In this document: positions 24,786 through 33,703 of the stretch, one piece after another
Layout of the letters: every line of letters begins with the position of its first letter
Position numbering within the stretch: position 1 is the stretch's first letter
Origin: a virus
Reading direction: 5' to 3' (one strand)
IMG/VR virus record: IMGVR_UViG_3300032242_003441
Coordinates: 1 to 48,651 of that record
DNA length: 48,651 nt
Notes under the pieces: generated by a model
The model's input: the letters and a program-made list of their open reading frames with translations, nothing else
Databases searched by the model: none
Told to the model about the DNA's origin: nothing
Program-made: the position numbers and the translations under genes

Positions 24786-26893
24786 GGGTTCTTTTTGATC
24801 CTCCAGATCTTGTTTCGGTTGCGGTAGTTGATGGTCTGGACAAACCCGTCGCCCTTGGCTTCGAGCTTTCCGAGCTGAATGCTCATCCAGCGGGCACGGT
24901 TGCTGCCGGCACCCCCAAGGAGTAGCTTGTTGGTGTCCTCGATGTAGAGCTGCTGCAATAGTTCAACGGCAGTGCCCTCGAAGTCGCGGGGATGATCCAC
25001 AAGGAATTTTTGGATAATCTCGCGTACCGTGGACGCATCCTGAGACTCACCGGCGGCCTGCTTGAGGAACGGGTGGTGATAGCGGGCGACTCCATAACGT
25101 GGGTCTGGGTCAAGTACCTGCTCAGGCGGATTGTAGGACACCAGATAGGCTGCAAGGTGCGGAAGCTCACGGCGTACGATTGCCTCCAGCTCGTGCTTTT
25201 CTGGGAAGTGCGATACCCGAGGGGCTGCCTTGAATAGGAGCAGCTTGTCGAGGATCGAGGTGTCGAGATCAGGGATGATACGCAGGGAGTCCGCATCGAG
25301 GTTACCGGTGACCATGACTCGGCCACTCCAAGCCACCTGACAGGCGTCACGGAACTTGGCATGAAACTCGAACATGTTGTTTGCGGTAACCCGCTTGATC
25401 ATTGTACCGAATGCCTTGTGATCTTGGTTATTGTCGCCCGGCAAGGCATCGTCCACTGTCCAAAATGGCTTGTGGAAGAGATCCTTGTTAAAGTTGGTCT
25501 TGCCCATCAAATACTGCGAGGCATCGGCATGGCCGCCGACTAAAGCCCCGACAATACGGTTGGAGAAAAACGTCTTTCCGCGGCCTGTATCGCCGGCAAG
25601 GAATACCGCCTGACCCTGCAGCAGCTTGCCCTCACGGGCGCTGCAATAGAAACGCTTGAGCCAAGCGAGCATAAATTCAAGCTGACCGTCCGGCTCGAAT
25701 AGCTGTGTGAGGAAGTTACCGACCCAAGGGAAATTCTCACCCCACTCACCGGCCTCTTCCGCGGCAGGGAGAACCTTGACGTTGGAGATGTTGAGAATCC
25801 TCTCGCCCATGAAGTCGATGGGACCGGGTGGCTGGAAGATAAACGGGGCGGCACCTCCCACCCTGCAATTCTGGCCAATCAAATGCAGAGCCTCGTCCAC
25901 CTCGCTAAAAGTCTTGCCCTCGATACGATCGGCGGAGAGGCCGTTAAACACCTTGAGGTGACGCGACATCTCTCGCTCGGCATGCGGCTCCCACTTACCC
26001 GTAGGGCTCTGGATCCAATAGTTGTCGCCGTCGTAATAGATGCCCTCGAGCATCTCCCCGAGCTTGCGGGAAGATACCTTCTCGACAAACCCGCGTCCAA
26101 AGATTGCAGACCACGGGACAAATGGCTCGAGCCCCGTAAAGCACTGCATTCCGGTCGGGCGTACAATGGCAGCAGTCGGATTGTCACCGGTTGGGTCCCA
26201 GAACCTGCAGCCGCGGGCACCCTCGACAAACTCTCCCTGCCAGCGCCCCGGGAACCGGTCGGCTACCTCGGCGGCAAGGATCTCGATAGGCACGGTATCG
26301 CCTGACCACTTGGCTTTCTCGGAGACCTTGACAAGCCAGCCGCAGGCATCGACCCAAGGGATCGGATCACCTCCGGCTTCGAGCCATGAGTGACCGACAT
26401 CGTAATAGAGGTTAGCATTCTCGAATGCCTGATCGTCATATCCGGCAAGTAGGCTCTTTGCGTGGAGATACTTTGCAGCAGCCTTTAAGAACCGCTTGGC
26501 TACGTCATAATTGGGCAGCAGGAGAGGTCTCTCAAGCAGCCAGATCAAGCGGAAACCCCCGGAGGTAGGTGTCCGGTGAACGATTGTCGGCGTGTAATAC
26601 TTGCTTGCCTGCTTGAGACCTTCGGTCAGCCCTTCGTCGCTGATCGGCGCGTCGTAGTCGGCAATGATGGCACGAATCTCGCGGGGTGGGTTATTCTCAG
26701 AGACCCTAATAGTAGGCGCCTGTCCGACGATTCCGCTGTAGAACAGGTGCTCGGTATTGGGCTGCTTGCGCCATGTTTTGTAGGCATTGGCGTTCTCGGT
26801 TGAAAAAGGGTTTGCTTGATAAAGCCAAGGGCATTCTTCATGCGTGTCGGTCTGAGCTAGGTTCTTGAGGCAGGGAAAAAGGACTGCGTTCAT
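24782..26893 (-). CDS. AEP primase-SF3 helicase fusion
   Basis: A 703-residue replication protein. The N-terminal archaeo-eukaryotic-type primase region shows IIADYDAP (~75-82, the metal-binding DxD) and TPTSGGFRLIWLLE (~109-122). The C-terminal superfamily 3 helicase has Walker A AGDTGRGKTFFSN (~430), Walker B-like FWTVDDALP (~476) and sensor MVTGN (~524). It would prime and unwind DNA at the fork with the adjacent family A polymerase. The start is 4 nt from the polymerase stop. No Shine-Dalgarno precedes it. Confidence 0.85.
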   Translation of the reverse strand: MNAVLFPCLKNLAQTDTHEECPWLYQANPFSTENANAYKTWRKQPNTEHLFYSGIVGQAPTIRVSENNPPREIRAIIADYDAPISDEGLTEGLKQASKYYTPTIVHRTPTSGGFRLIWLLERPLLLPNYDVAKRFLKAAAKYLHAKSLLAGYDDQAFENANLYYDVGHSWLEAGGDPIPWVDACGWLVKVSEKAKWSGDTVPIEILAAEVADRFPGRWQGEFVEGARGCRFWDPTGDNPTAAIVRPTGMQCFTGLEPFVPWSAIFGRGFVEKVSSRKLGEMLEGIYYDGDNYWIQSPTGKWEPHAEREMSRHLKVFNGLSADRIEGKTFSEVDEALHLIGQNCRVGGAAPFIFQPPGPIDFMGERILNISNVKVLPAAEEAGEWGENFPWVGNFLTQLFEPDGQLEFMLAWLKRFYCSAREGKLLQGQAVFLAGDTGRGKTFFSNRIVGALVGGHADASQYLMGKTNFNKDLFHKPFWTVDDALPGDNNQDHKAFGTMIKRVTANNMFEFHAKFRDACQVAWSGRVMVTGNLDADSLRIIPDLDTSILDKLLLFKAAPRVSHFPEKHELEAIVRRELPHLAAYLVSYNPPEQVLDPDPRYGVARYHHPFLKQAAGESQDASTVREIIQKFLVDHPRDFEGTAVELLQQLYIEDTNKLLLGGAGSNRARWMSIQLGKLEAKGDGFVQTINYRNRNKIWRIKKNP

Positions 26894-26897
26894 CGGT

Positions 26898-28679
26898 TTA
26901 TTTTTTATAGTAATCGGATTCCTCGGCTTCGCTATCGAGCGGAACGTCTGGCATCCAGTCTGGATTTATTTTGATGATGTCTTGAACTTCATGGGTTGTA
27001 ACGGATCTATCCACCTCGAGGATCACCTCGTCGTGGACGGTAAAGATACTCGTCATCCCGTGGGCTTCAAGTCTTAAAAGACACTCGCAGAAAACGTCAC
27101 GGGCAATTGCCTGAATGACATTCTCGGCAATCTTGGAGCCCCACGTAAAACCCCAGCGGCCTCCGTTCATGCGGGCTTTGACGTTAGTCTTTCCTGTCGA
27201 GGTCTTTGCATAATGGCAGTCGCGGTAAACCAAGTCTCGACCTGAGGGGAGAGGTACAAAGTAATCCTCCTCCCTACGGGCACTGAGCTTGAGGTCTTCG
27301 TCGAGCTGATTCCAGAAATCAACGACTCGATATTCTTTTGTACGAAAATCGTTGACAGTCTTCTTGGCCTCCTGAGGGGTCAGATTGACGCCGTAGATTT
27401 TAGCAAACTCGCGGAAGGTCGTAGGCCCGGAGCCATAGCCAAGACCCAGAACACGTGCCTTTGCGAGGGCGTACATCTCGGGGTTCTCTTTCTTGAGCAC
27501 ACCGCCTGTCCATCCAAGCGTAAGACGTGCGTGTGCCTCGTATACGGATTGCGTACGGCAAATCTCTAGGAACGGCCAGTCGCCTACGACCCAAGCAAGT
27601 ACCCGCGGCTCGATCTGGCTAAGATCGGCGATGATGAGCTTTTTCGAGGGATCCTGCACGCAGATGACTCGGCGCTGATTGGCACCGTGAAGGGTCTCCT
27701 TGGTCAACCCCTGAACATTGAGCTTGGTATCTCCAGACCAGCGACCGGTGTGAGCGCCAAAGTATTTGACACCGAAGTGGATCCGGCCATCGTCGCGGAT
27801 ACGATCTTTCATGGTCAGCAGCTTGGTACGCAGGAGGTTTGCCCGCAAGTAGGTGCGGCGGTCAGCAATCCAGTTGATTTCCGGGTGCTGTTCTTCCCAG
27901 TCCAATGCCTCGAGGCTTCCCTTGGCCTTGCTGCGCGGGGGTTCAATGCCAAGCTTACGGCATTCCGCGGCAAACAAGATGTCCGATAATGCCTTTTCCT
28001 CATCCCCATCCGCCCAAGGCAAACGGTGCACGGCCTCGAATGCAGCCACCGACAGGTTCTGAATGCTCGCGTTCAGATAATCCTGATCGCAAGGCAGACC
28101 GCGGCGGACTTGGTGCATAGTCAAGGCACTTAGTTCCTGCTCTCGGGCTGGCCACTGGTCTTTCTTCGCCATCCAGAGGGCATAGCAGACCTCGGCGTCA
28201 CGCAGGGCATAGCTCTTGACCTCTTCGTGGAAAGCCTCGTCCCTGCGGATGTCGTCCCAAGTTTTCTTGTTCATGGCGTCACGCACGTCCTTGCTCAGGT
28301 CGAGACCCAAGTGCACGCGGGCAGCGTCAGCAAGATTGCGCTCGCTGGCACCAAAAAACGCCGTCATGTTGGCGCTGCAATGCCACTTGCGTGGCATCCA
28401 GTCGGGGGCTAACTCAAGTTCTTGAAGCCGGATGTAGACTTCTTGATCGAAAGCTGCGTTGTGGGAAATCCACTCGCAATCACGTATGCTTTCAAAATCA
28501 AAATCAGCAGGGTGACCCACAAAAGTTCCAGCTTCCGTAAAAACAGAGACCATGTAAATGGTGCAGCGAGGATGGCGTAGGTAATGCCATACTCCCAGTG
28601 AACCAATGTCAACTTGGCCTTTGTGATATGTAGTTTCAAAGTCGATTGCAGCATATTTTATAGTCGTTTGAGCACCCAT
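26898..28679 (-). CDS. Family A DNA polymerase with 3'-5' exonuclease
   Basis: A 593-residue replicative polymerase starting at MGAQTTIKY. Exonuclease motifs: AIDFETT (Asp13, Glu15), SHNAAFD (72-78) and YALRDAE. Polymerase motifs: A DLSQIEPRVLAW (~350), B KARVLGLGYG (~405) and C VHDEV (~546). Motif A has Pro where Leu or Ala is usual (IEPR rather than IELR). There is no 5'-3' exonuclease domain, as in T7-type phage enzymes. The start overlaps the upstream gene by 22 nt. Confidence 0.9.
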   Translation of the reverse strand: MGAQTTIKYAAIDFETTYHKGQVDIGSLGVWHYLRHPRCTIYMVSVFTEAGTFVGHPADFDFESIRDCEWISHNAAFDQEVYIRLQELELAPDWMPRKWHCSANMTAFFGASERNLADAARVHLGLDLSKDVRDAMNKKTWDDIRRDEAFHEEVKSYALRDAEVCYALWMAKKDQWPAREQELSALTMHQVRRGLPCDQDYLNASIQNLSVAAFEAVHRLPWADGDEEKALSDILFAAECRKLGIEPPRSKAKGSLEALDWEEQHPEINWIADRRTYLRANLLRTKLLTMKDRIRDDGRIHFGVKYFGAHTGRWSGDTKLNVQGLTKETLHGANQRRVICVQDPSKKLIIADLSQIEPRVLAWVVGDWPFLEICRTQSVYEAHARLTLGWTGGVLKKENPEMYALAKARVLGLGYGSGPTTFREFAKIYGVNLTPQEAKKTVNDFRTKEYRVVDFWNQLDEDLKLSARREEDYFVPLPSGRDLVYRDCHYAKTSTGKTNVKARMNGGRWGFTWGSKIAENVIQAIARDVFCECLLRLEAHGMTSIFTVHDEVILEVDRSVTTHEVQDIIKINPDWMPDVPLDSEAEESDYYKK

Positions 28680-29197
28680 TCCGGTGCAGTTATTGTTGGG
28701 TCGTACATTGTCTCGTTGCATAGTTTGTATCCTAGTAAGCGGGTCTCCGGGTATTGATTTTCAGCGCAAAGTTCGTTAAGCAAATTTTGAAAAGTTTCTA
28801 TTTTTGTTTCAATTCTAAGGGTGAACGGGAGTTCGATGAATGGTGTGAGTAGCGTGAAAGCCATGTGTTTATGGGCTCCCATAAGGCGCAACCATTCTCC
28901 GCGTTCGGTCATTTGATCAAATGCCATGTCCCAGCACCGGTCAGCTTCATCTTTGAGGCTTCGTAAACCGGGTTGATCTGAGTGCGTTGGCATTTCGGTG
29001 TTGAGTGGCTCATTGACTGCAGCCGGCCAAAATGATGGCCTGCCGTAACCGATGTCCACGTCGGCGTAGGTAATCTGCGCTCCCGCTTTGGAGAGTGCAG
29101 GGAAAGCCCAGAGGAGGGCAGGGGATAGGACCCTGCACTCCCAATAGCCTCGCACCTCACCCCGAACTTGTGAAAAGCTGGAGAGGGTGACGTTCAT
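28658..29197 (-). CDS. Hypothetical protein between polymerase and recombination genes
   Basis: A 179-residue protein starting at MNVTLSSF, 1 nt after the upstream stop. Helical second half (DRCWDMAFDQMTERGEWLRL; GAHKHMAFTLLTPF; TFQNLLNELC). A faint resemblance to the ThyX thymidylate synthase C-terminus was considered, but the RHRxxSxxxxSxR signature is absent. Location between polymerase and ssDNA-protein-like genes implies a DNA metabolism role. Confidence 0.55.
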   Translation of the reverse strand: MNVTLSSFSQVRGEVRGYWECRVLSPALLWAFPALSKAGAQITYADVDIGYGRPSFWPAAVNEPLNTEMPTHSDQPGLRSLKDEADRCWDMAFDQMTERGEWLRLMGAHKHMAFTLLTPFIELPFTLRIETKIETFQNLLNELCAENQYPETRLLGYKLCNETMYDPTITAPEWVLKRL

Positions 29198-29198
29198 A

Positions 29199-30137
29199 TT
29201 ACCAAGCGAGGTCGCTGACGGCCTTGACAAACTCCTCGGAGTGCATGCCGGCGAACTTGATGACGGGAACCGTCACGGTGTTCACCTTGAGCTTTGCACG
29301 CTCGCAGGAGTAGTTCCAGATTCCGCGGTGCAAACCCTTGCCGAGGATGCCTGAGGCCGCCGTGAGGACGGTCTTGGCAGCACGGCTGTAGGCAGCGCCA
29401 TCCCAGCGGAGCTCGGCGATCGCGTACAGGTTGCCCTGCACCTCGAGACCAAAGGCTTCGCATCCCTCGACGTAGTCTGGCTTCTGGATCAGAGCCACAC
29501 AGGTCAAGCGTGGGAAGACTGGAGGCGGGGTGTTGTCGTACCACTCGGTGTGGAGACCGGCTGCCTTCACTTCCTGAGGGGAGTTGAAGATGCGCTGCTC
29601 CTGACCGCTGCCGTAGGGTACGTCCTCGATGAACTGCTTGCGCGAGGCGAGCAGGGTGATCTTGAGGGGATCGTATCCGTCAGCCCAGATGGCGTGCTCC
29701 TTGGCCAGAACAATCTGACCGGGGGCAAAGCCTGCTTCCATGAGCGGTCCCACAGATTGTGAGAGCTCAAGGCGTGGGCGGTAGATGTCGCTCTGGTCGA
29801 TCGGACCGGACACCTGACCTAGCACAAAAGCGGGGGCAGCTGCAGAGGCTACGACGAGCGGAGCTTCCTCGCGAATTACGAGCTCAGTGCCGGCAGGGAT
29901 GATTGCCTCTGCTACCTGAATCTTCTCGCCATCCTCGGTGACGGCCTCGATGTCATTCACAATGATCTCAGCTTCTACAAGGGGTTCTGGTGACTTCTTG
30001 AGAGGTGCTCCCAAGGGTTGGAGGCCAGTCTTAGCGACGGGCTTGACTTCCCCCAACTTGCGGGGTGCGGGTGCTGCCTCGGAGGAGGCTGCAGGGGTCT
30101 GGGGCTTGCCCAGTGGTTTTAGTTCTGTACGTGCCAT
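29199..30137 (-). CDS. Putative ssDNA-binding/recombination accessory protein
   Basis: A 312-residue protein with a disordered Pro/Ala/Lys-rich N-terminus (~1-60) and a beta-rich C-terminal domain (~100-305) containing GQIVLAKEHAIWADGYDPLK and PRLTCVALIQKPDYVEGCE. Adjacent to a PD-(D/E)XK nuclease and the polymerase, where many phages keep a single-strand binding or annealing protein. No family signature is recognised, so the role is by neighbourhood only. Confidence 0.5.
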   Translation of the reverse strand: MARTELKPLGKPQTPAASSEAAPAPRKLGEVKPVAKTGLQPLGAPLKKSPEPLVEAEIIVNDIEAVTEDGEKIQVAEAIIPAGTELVIREEAPLVVASAAAPAFVLGQVSGPIDQSDIYRPRLELSQSVGPLMEAGFAPGQIVLAKEHAIWADGYDPLKITLLASRKQFIEDVPYGSGQEQRIFNSPQEVKAAGLHTEWYDNTPPPVFPRLTCVALIQKPDYVEGCEAFGLEVQGNLYAIAELRWDGAAYSRAAKTVLTAASGILGKGLHRGIWNYSCERAKLKVNTVTVPVIKFAGMHSEEFVKAVSDLAW

Positions 30138-30158
30138 ATTACTATGTTTGTTTAGGTT

Positions 30159-31358
30159 CTACTTTGTTTTTGTTGCCTTGCGCTTCAAGTAACTGCCGCC
30201 TTCCTGCCGGAGGATCAGGCCGCTGTCGGAGAGAGCCTCTACGACTGCCTCCGCATGTTTGGCCTTGTCACCTCGCGGCGCCTTGGAAGACACCAGCGTC
30301 TTGAGCTCAGTTAATGACGGCTTCATCGTCCCGATGATCTCGTTGGGGGTCAGGTCGAATTTCTCCGACACTACCTTTACAACATCAACGGGGCTGATGA
30401 GCTCGCTTTTCCCAGCCGTGGATACGACTGAAAATCCGGGTAGCTCGCCTACTTGGTTATTAACCTCGAGGGCGAACTTTTTAAACTTGGATAGGAATGC
30501 CTCGAAGGCCGGCACACAGGCTAGGAATTGTGCGACGCGGACAGGGTCAGCGCTCGTTACGTCCCAGCTCTGGTTGATCAGATCGGGGATCATCCCGGGG
30601 ATCAGCTGGTTCTTAGGCTCCTCGTACTTGGTGAGGCTGTTCTCGTTGACTACCTCGGCGGTAGCGATGCCGAGCTCATGCCACTTGGGGCAGCTGCCTT
30701 GATGGCGGCAGCGCTCGCAGTTGATGGGGTCAACGTTAAGCAGGCTCAGATCTTTGGTGCGCTCGAAGGCAACAACTTCATCGTGCACCTGCTTGATAGA
30801 CTCGTGCAGGAAGGGTACGTCAGCGCGGGTGAAGGTGTGCTGGTCAACGACGTTGAGCTTCGGCTGCACCATGTGGACGTTGATCGTCTGGACATCGGGC
30901 ATGTTGGCGAACAGACCGAGGGCGTAGATGATGAATTGATCATTGCCTTCGACATCGTCAATGGCACCCCAGCCAAACTTGTAATCAACCATGTGTATGG
31001 TATCAGCGCTCTGGATCTTGATCAGATCGGCGGTACCGAAGTCCATGCCCTCGAAACCGAGCGGAGTCAGGTTGACTTTGTACTCGGTCAGCTGTGCGCT
31101 TGATGGAATGTTGCGGACATACTCGAGTGCGGTGTTAACCCACTCCCACTCCTCGGGGGTCAGGTCTACCCACTGCTTGCCCTTGTTCTTGAGGTATGAG
31201 GCTGCTGCTGCCTCCTCATCACCGTCGTGCTCGCATACAGCGTGCAGGCGGTCTCCCTGCTCGCTGGCTTCGCTGCTGCCGGGCATACCGCGGTGACCGC
31301 GGCAGATGCGCCGGTTCTTCGCCCCAGAGGGGCCGTATTTGGCGTGTGCTGTTTCCAT
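30159..31358 (-). CDS. PD-(D/E)XK nuclease, DUF2800/RecB-like
   Basis: A 399-residue nuclease. The DUF2800-like N-terminus (HAKYGPSGAKNRRICRG, then ASEQGDRLHAV) precedes the catalytic set: GTAD (Asp111), DYK (Asp125/Lys127) and NDQFIIYALG (~139-148), matching RecB motifs II-IV. A CERCRHQGSC cluster (~213) could bind a metal or iron-sulfur unit, as in Cas4/AddB relatives. It probably resects DNA ends together with the neighbouring putative single-strand protein. Confidence 0.75.
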   Translation of the reverse strand: METAHAKYGPSGAKNRRICRGHRGMPGSSEASEQGDRLHAVCEHDGDEEAAAASYLKNKGKQWVDLTPEEWEWVNTALEYVRNIPSSAQLTEYKVNLTPLGFEGMDFGTADLIKIQSADTIHMVDYKFGWGAIDDVEGNDQFIIYALGLFANMPDVQTINVHMVQPKLNVVDQHTFTRADVPFLHESIKQVHDEVVAFERTKDLSLLNVDPINCERCRHQGSCPKWHELGIATAEVVNENSLTKYEEPKNQLIPGMIPDLINQSWDVTSADPVRVAQFLACVPAFEAFLSKFKKFALEVNNQVGELPGFSVVSTAGKSELISPVDVVKVVSEKFDLTPNEIIGTMKPSLTELKTLVSSKAPRGDKAKHAEAVVEALSDSGLILRQEGGSYLKRKATKTK

Positions 31359-31360
31359 GA

Positions 31361-31543
31361 TTATTTACGGGATTTTATCGCCTCTACCGCGGCCTCGAAG
31401 TTGGTGTAGTATCCCACCTCGTATTCGACGGTGAAGAAACCATCTTCGTCAACCTTGATGACGCCAACCGGGACGTTGTTAGCATTAGCCACCGAACGCA
31501 GTAGTTCAAGCTGTTCGATTTTGTCGTTGGTCTTGTAGTCCAT
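31361..31543 (-). CDS. Small hypothetical protein
   Basis: A 60-residue acidic protein starting at MDYKTNDK. Pattern of helix, then strands (VGVIKVDEDGFFTVEYEV), then helix FEAAVEAIKSRK. Its A overlaps the stop of the upstream gene (TAATG); the codons for EEKI upstream provide an incidental GGAG. Unknown function. Confidence 0.6.
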   Translation of the reverse strand: MDYKTNDKIEQLELLRSVANANNVPVGVIKVDEDGFFTVEYEVGYYTNFEAAVEAIKSRK

Positions 31544-31971
31544 TATATTTTCTCCTCGAAGTTGATGTTGGCCCGGAAGTAGGTGCTCCGGAACAAGGTG
31601 TAGTTGTCCTCGGGCTCGGTGAGCGGGAAAGCCCATTCGATAACGGGGTGGCAGGAGCCGTCCTGATAAACGAGACCCTTGTTAGTGAGAACCGACTCCT
31701 GCCCGTAACGCTTGGCAAGATCGGCAGCGCCGTCGCGGGATACCGGGAGAGGCGTGAAGAGAATGATTCCATCCTCGTAATTGCCGCTATAGCGGCCGCA
31801 AACGGTTTCAAAAGGAATGCCGGCTTCCCGGTAGCTCTGGACAAGTTGGCGGTGCAGCGAAGCGTTTTCCTTTTCGCTAAGTTTCTTGGCGTCGGGGTTT
31901 TGAGCCGTAAAGATAACCCAGTAAGGGCTCTTCAGGATGTCAAGGATCTCGGTGTTGTCGTAATTGCTCAT
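31543..31971 (-). CDS. DUF3293-like protein
   Basis: A 142-residue protein. VIFTAQNPDAKKLSEKENAS (~19-38) and RYGQESVL (~88-95) match the 'xITAxNPxxxxxSxxxN' and 'FGQxAV' blocks of the DUF3293 family, short proteins of unknown function common in bacteria and phages. It lies 11 nt downstream of an 83-residue gene under the promoter at 32283-32311. Confidence 0.55.
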   Translation of the reverse strand: MSNYDNTEILDILKSPYWVIFTAQNPDAKKLSEKENASLHRQLVQSYREAGIPFETVCGRYSGNYEDGIILFTPLPVSRDGAADLAKRYGQESVLTNKGLVYQDGSCHPVIEWAFPLTEPEDNYTLFRSTYFRANINFEEKI

Positions 31972-31982
31972 GGTAATAGGTA

Positions 31983-32234
31983 TTAAGCAAGATCAGCGTA
32001 GGCTTTGGCTCGCTGGGTTTGGGTGAGGGGTTTCTTGACGCCGGCAGCCTGCTGGCAACGAGCCCACTCGGCGCGGACTCGGGCGTTGATTTGGGATGCG
32101 TCACCGAAGGTGATGAGTTGATTGTTCTCAAGCTGCCACTCGCGGACAGCGTCGGTCTCGTCCCCGCAGAAATCGCGGGCGGTGAGGATAAGGTCAACGA
32201 CCTCGTCAATTTGTGAATCAGTTAGGTAGCTCAT
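31983..32234 (-). CDS. Small hypothetical protein
   Basis: An 83-residue helical protein (MSYLTDSQIDEVVDLILTAR; QRAKAYADLA at the end). First gene after the operator-type promoter at 32283-32311. Its leader is A/C-rich (CCCATACACACATACATCC just before ATG) with no Shine-Dalgarno sequence. Function unknown. Confidence 0.6.
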   Translation of the reverse strand: MSYLTDSQIDEVVDLILTARDFCGDETDAVREWQLENNQLITFGDASQINARVRAEWARCQQAAGVKKPLTQTQRAKAYADLA

Positions 32235-32282
32235 GGATGTATGTGTGTATGGGTTGTATATTTTGTTTGACTGTCTGGGAAT

Positions 32283-32311
32283 AAATTATGCCTACCGGCT
32301 AGGGAGCACAA
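32283..32311 (-). promoter_or_regulatory. Sigma70-like promoter with embedded operator
   Basis: Read on the minus strand: TTGTGC (32311-32306), 17-bp spacer, TAATTT (32288-32283). The spacer holds inverted halves CCTA-GCCGG-TAGG, a diverged version of the CCCAAG-N3-CTTGGG element seen in sister promoters. An A-tract (CAAAAAAGTA) lies upstream, and CCAGACAGTC follows the -10, as at 44.7 kb. Confidence 0.6.
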
Positions 32312-32353
32312 GTACTTTTTTGAAAAAATTTTCATGCCCCCTAGACCAAGGAT

Positions 32354-33073
32354 TTATGCGGCTGCAAGGGCTGCTGGCTCAAATCGACGCTCGTAGATTG
32401 TCTTCCAATCGTAGCTGCCGATGGTCACCCGCTCTACCTCGATTTCGTAGGGATCCTCACCGTTGTCGCTGAGCGCCCACGTCTTTGCGTCCCGGACAGC
32501 TTCCTCCCGGGAGCTGTAGTAGTGGACGTCGTAAGCGTCGCCGTCTTTGTCCTTGAGCCGGATCGTGTACTCGACGCGAGGGCCGCGGAGCCAAGGACGA
32601 GGCTTTGGCTTGTGCACCGGTACCTCGACCTTGCGGCCGTTGTAGGTGGCCTGCACAATTCGGTACGCCTCGACGATGCGGACGAGGTCACCGTTGTGCT
32701 GCCAGTCCTTGACCACACCGTCAACTATGGCGAAAGCGTGCCGGCTGGACGCGACGTAGAAGCTCCCGGTCGGATTGAGCTTCACAAACTTCTGCACCGT
32801 CCACGAGTGGTTCTTACGGATGCGGGTGAGCTTCCGGGAGCGGCAGCCGAAATGACCTGCGGTCTTGAGTACGAGCTGAGGCCAGTGACCTTTACCGCGT
32901 TTGCGGCCGGACTGAGCTGCGATGTCGTGGCAGAGATTCCAATCCCACCCGGTGCTGTTGGCCAGTGCGTTGACTGTGCATGAATTGGTGTCGTTGTGCG
33001 CCTTGTCGGCGGCAGAGCGGCCAGCGTCGCTGTACGTACGCTTGACCGGTGATGTGGTGTCGGTATTGCTCAT
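32354..33073 (-). CDS. Papain-like cysteine peptidase-fold candidate
   Basis: A 239-residue protein starting at MSNTDTT. HNDTNSCTVNALANSTGWDW (26-45, Cys32) resembles the 'DCxVRALAxAxGxxY' helix of phage papain/C39-like proteins. GRKRGKGHW follows, then SSRHAFAIVDGVVKDW gives His112 and Asp123 in the right order for a Cys-His-Asp triad. The C-terminal half is a separate basic beta-rich region (PKPRPWLRGPRVEYTIRLKD). Activity is not proven. It is preceded by a 9-bp GC hairpin 19 nt upstream of ATG rather than a promoter. Confidence 0.5.
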   Translation of the reverse strand: MSNTDTTSPVKRTYSDAGRSAADKAHNDTNSCTVNALANSTGWDWNLCHDIAAQSGRKRGKGHWPQLVLKTAGHFGCRSRKLTRIRKNHSWTVQKFVKLNPTGSFYVASSRHAFAIVDGVVKDWQHNGDLVRIVEAYRIVQATYNGRKVEVPVHKPKPRPWLRGPRVEYTIRLKDKDGDAYDVHYYSSREEAVRDAKTWALSDNGEDPYEIEVERVTIGSYDWKTIYERRFEPAALAAA

Positions 33074-33092
33074 GGATTTATTTATGGGTGGT

Positions 33093-33117
33093 GGCACCGG
33101 GGGTCGGACCCGGTGCC
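33093..33117 (-). promoter_or_regulatory. Stable leader hairpin upstream of a start codon
   Basis: GGCACCGGG (33117-33109 on the minus strand) pairs perfectly with CCCGGTGCC (33101-33093) around a 7-nt loop. No U-tract follows, so it is not an intrinsic terminator. The hairpin ends 19 nt before the ATG at 33073, and the spacer is purine-poor (ACCACCCATAAATAAATCC). One of four such elements in the minus cluster. Confidence 0.65.
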
Positions 33118-33126
33118 GGTGAGTTG

Positions 33127-33657
33127 TTACCGGGAGGACCGCTTGGCCTTGCGCTTGGCAGCGCGGTCGGCGGCCTTGTCCCGGGCGATCTTGAGGCAGC
33201 GGTTGCGCTGCGCCCAAGCGTAGACGTCGCTGAGCGCGACCAGCTCGGCCTGACGACGTCCGCTGGGGCGGAGGATCAGGTCTCCGCGAGGAGTGATCGT
33301 GACGATCAGCTCGCGGTTGTAGTCGCGACCGGTGGCGTGTGCAGCCACCTTGCGGGTGACTGGCTTGGCAGCGCCGACCTTGAGCTCATTCCTGAGCTCG
33401 AAGCGGATGCCCTGCTTCCGGAGAGCGAGGAGTGTGCTGCGGGCTGCTGCAGCGATTTTGGAGTCGGACTCGGTGAGGCAGATGTCAGCGAACCGGACGA
33501 ACGAAGCAAGCTTCGCGTCGTTGCGGTCGATGACGTACTGGCGGCCCTTACCGATCGAGCGGATTTCCTGCTCGACGGGAACGACGTGGTTGAGGCTGAC
33601 CGCGATCTCGTAGAAAGCGGCGGGGATTGTGATGTCGGTGTTGTTTGTATTGCTCAC
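33127..33657 (-). CDS. Basic hypothetical protein
   Basis: A 176-residue protein using GTG (MSNTNNTDITIP). This start matches the MSNT- start of its neighbour and lies downstream of the promoter at 33704-33731; longer in-frame starts would fall upstream of that promoter. Helical, with a strongly basic C-terminus (ARDKAADRAAKRKAKRSSR) suited to nucleic acid binding. No family recognised. Confidence 0.6.
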   Translation of the reverse strand: MSNTNNTDITIPAAFYEIAVSLNHVVPVEQEIRSIGKGRQYVIDRNDAKLASFVRFADICLTESDSKIAAAARSTLLALRKQGIRFELRNELKVGAAKPVTRKVAAHATGRDYNRELIVTITPRGDLILRPSGRRQAELVALSDVYAWAQRNRCLKIARDKAADRAAKRKAKRSSR

Positions 33658-33703
33658 TGTATGGATGGGTTTGATGTTTAGTTTGAGTTGACCGTCAAGT
33701 GAG

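Noticed and set aside
28658-29197. ThyX thymidylate synthase
   Set aside because: Only a vague helical similarity; the RHRxxSxxxxSxR flavin/substrate motif is missing.
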